From positions 1-6,098 of the forward strand of contig JAUWDQ010000157.1 of the NCBI GenBank assembly GCA_030608745.1: a DNA stretch of 6,098 nt, in the 5' to 3' direction. The notes under the pieces were generated by a model. It ran no database searches, was not told the DNA's origin, and saw only the letters and a program-made list of their open reading frames with translations. Shown piece after piece: positions 5,872 through 6,098 of this stretch. Position 1 is the first letter of the stretch; each line of letters starts with the position of its first letter. Source of the DNA: Pseudomonadota bacterium. Its GTDB lineage: Bacteria; Desulfobacterota; BSN033; WVXP01; G020346125. The position numbers were made by a program, and so were the translations under genes.

Positions 5872-6098
5872 ACCGAGATTTTTCGACTACCACGAGGATA
5901 ATGTCCTCCACCTCATCCTCGGATAGAGAATCGGCCGTTTTCAATCTATCTCTCATAACATCCATAATAGCATTCACCTGATCCCCGCTGATGCTCAGCC
6001 CCATTTCCCGCCCCTTCAGTTCGATGCTTTTACCACCCAATGCGGAGGGGCCAAAGAGAAGGGATGTTTTCTGTCCAATGGTTTCGGGTTCTATGAAC
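5870..6098 (-). CDS. C-terminal fragment of an HMGL-like (LeuA/homocitrate-synthase-type) enzyme
   Basis: An open frame runs in from the right edge for 75 codons to a TAA at 5870-5872; the start lies outside the window. The segment FIEPETIGQKTSLLFG, followed by a serine/glycine-rich turn (PSALGGKSIE), then a helix ending in REMGLSIS, and finally LSEDEVEDII, follows the closing part of isopropylmalate, homocitrate and citramalate synthases of the DRE-TIM metallolyase superfamily. Those enzymes commonly show PxxVGxxxxxxLGKHSG, then KxxELGxxL, then a late xSDEExxxI. Here the usual GKHSG is replaced by GPSALGG, so the exact member and its acyl-CoA/keto-acid substrates cannot be named. Catalytic barrel residues are not in view. 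The gene is co-oriented with the transporter operon but separated by 249 bases with its own promoter. Confidence 0.55.
   Translation of the reverse strand, partial: FIEPETIGQKTSLLFGPSALGGKSIELKGREMGLSISGDQVNAIMDVMRDRLKTADSLSEDEVEDIILVVVEKSR

Overview
The window is a bacterial chromosomal segment in which every supported gene lies on the minus strand, so transcription runs from high to low coordinates. It holds one complete branched-chain-amino-acid-type (LIV/HAAT) ABC transporter operon. In transcription order the genes are: periplasmic binding protein (4418-5620), LivH-type permease (3447-4319), LivM-type permease (2487-3431), LivG-type ATPase (1728-2471) and LivF-type ATPase (1015-1728). 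A FabG-like short-chain dehydrogenase (141-905) follows. The last 75 codons of an upstream gene enter from the right edge (5870-6098) and look like the C-terminus of a LeuA/homocitrate-synthase-type HMGL-like enzyme.

The 249-base gap between that gene and the binding-protein gene carries the clearest regulatory signals. There is a consensus-like sigma-70 promoter (TTGACA, 16 bases, TATAAA) on the minus strand. A perfect 13-bp A/T-rich inverted repeat abuts its -35 box. The leader is about 115 nt, with possible nested stems and a very strong Shine-Dalgarno sequence. The core permease and ATPase genes are tightly packed: two gaps of 15 bases and one TAATG stop/start overlap. The binding-protein gene is separated from livH by 98 bases that contain a compact RNA hairpin without a U-tract. 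This suggests that the abundant binding protein and the membrane parts are expressed at different levels.

The proteins should work as one importer. The exported binding protein captures a small ligand in the periplasm, the LivH/LivM pair forms the membrane channel, and the LivG/LivF pair hydrolyses ATP. The ligand cannot be fixed from sequence; proteins of this family carry branched-chain amino acids, other amino acids, amides, urea and aromatic or carboxylic acids. The nearby dehydrogenase may act on the imported compound or its CoA derivatives, but this is inference from position only.

An exported binding protein with a signal peptide and no lipobox cysteine indicates a Gram-negative. The LIV operon with an acyl-type dehydrogenase, and the A/T-rich degenerate heptad repeats at the left edge, would fit a Desulfobacterota (deltaproteobacterial) anaerobe. 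That placement is a guess. I found no mobile element, CRISPR array, RNA gene or evident new system; the content is ordinary metabolic and transport sequence with a few regulatory details worth checking.
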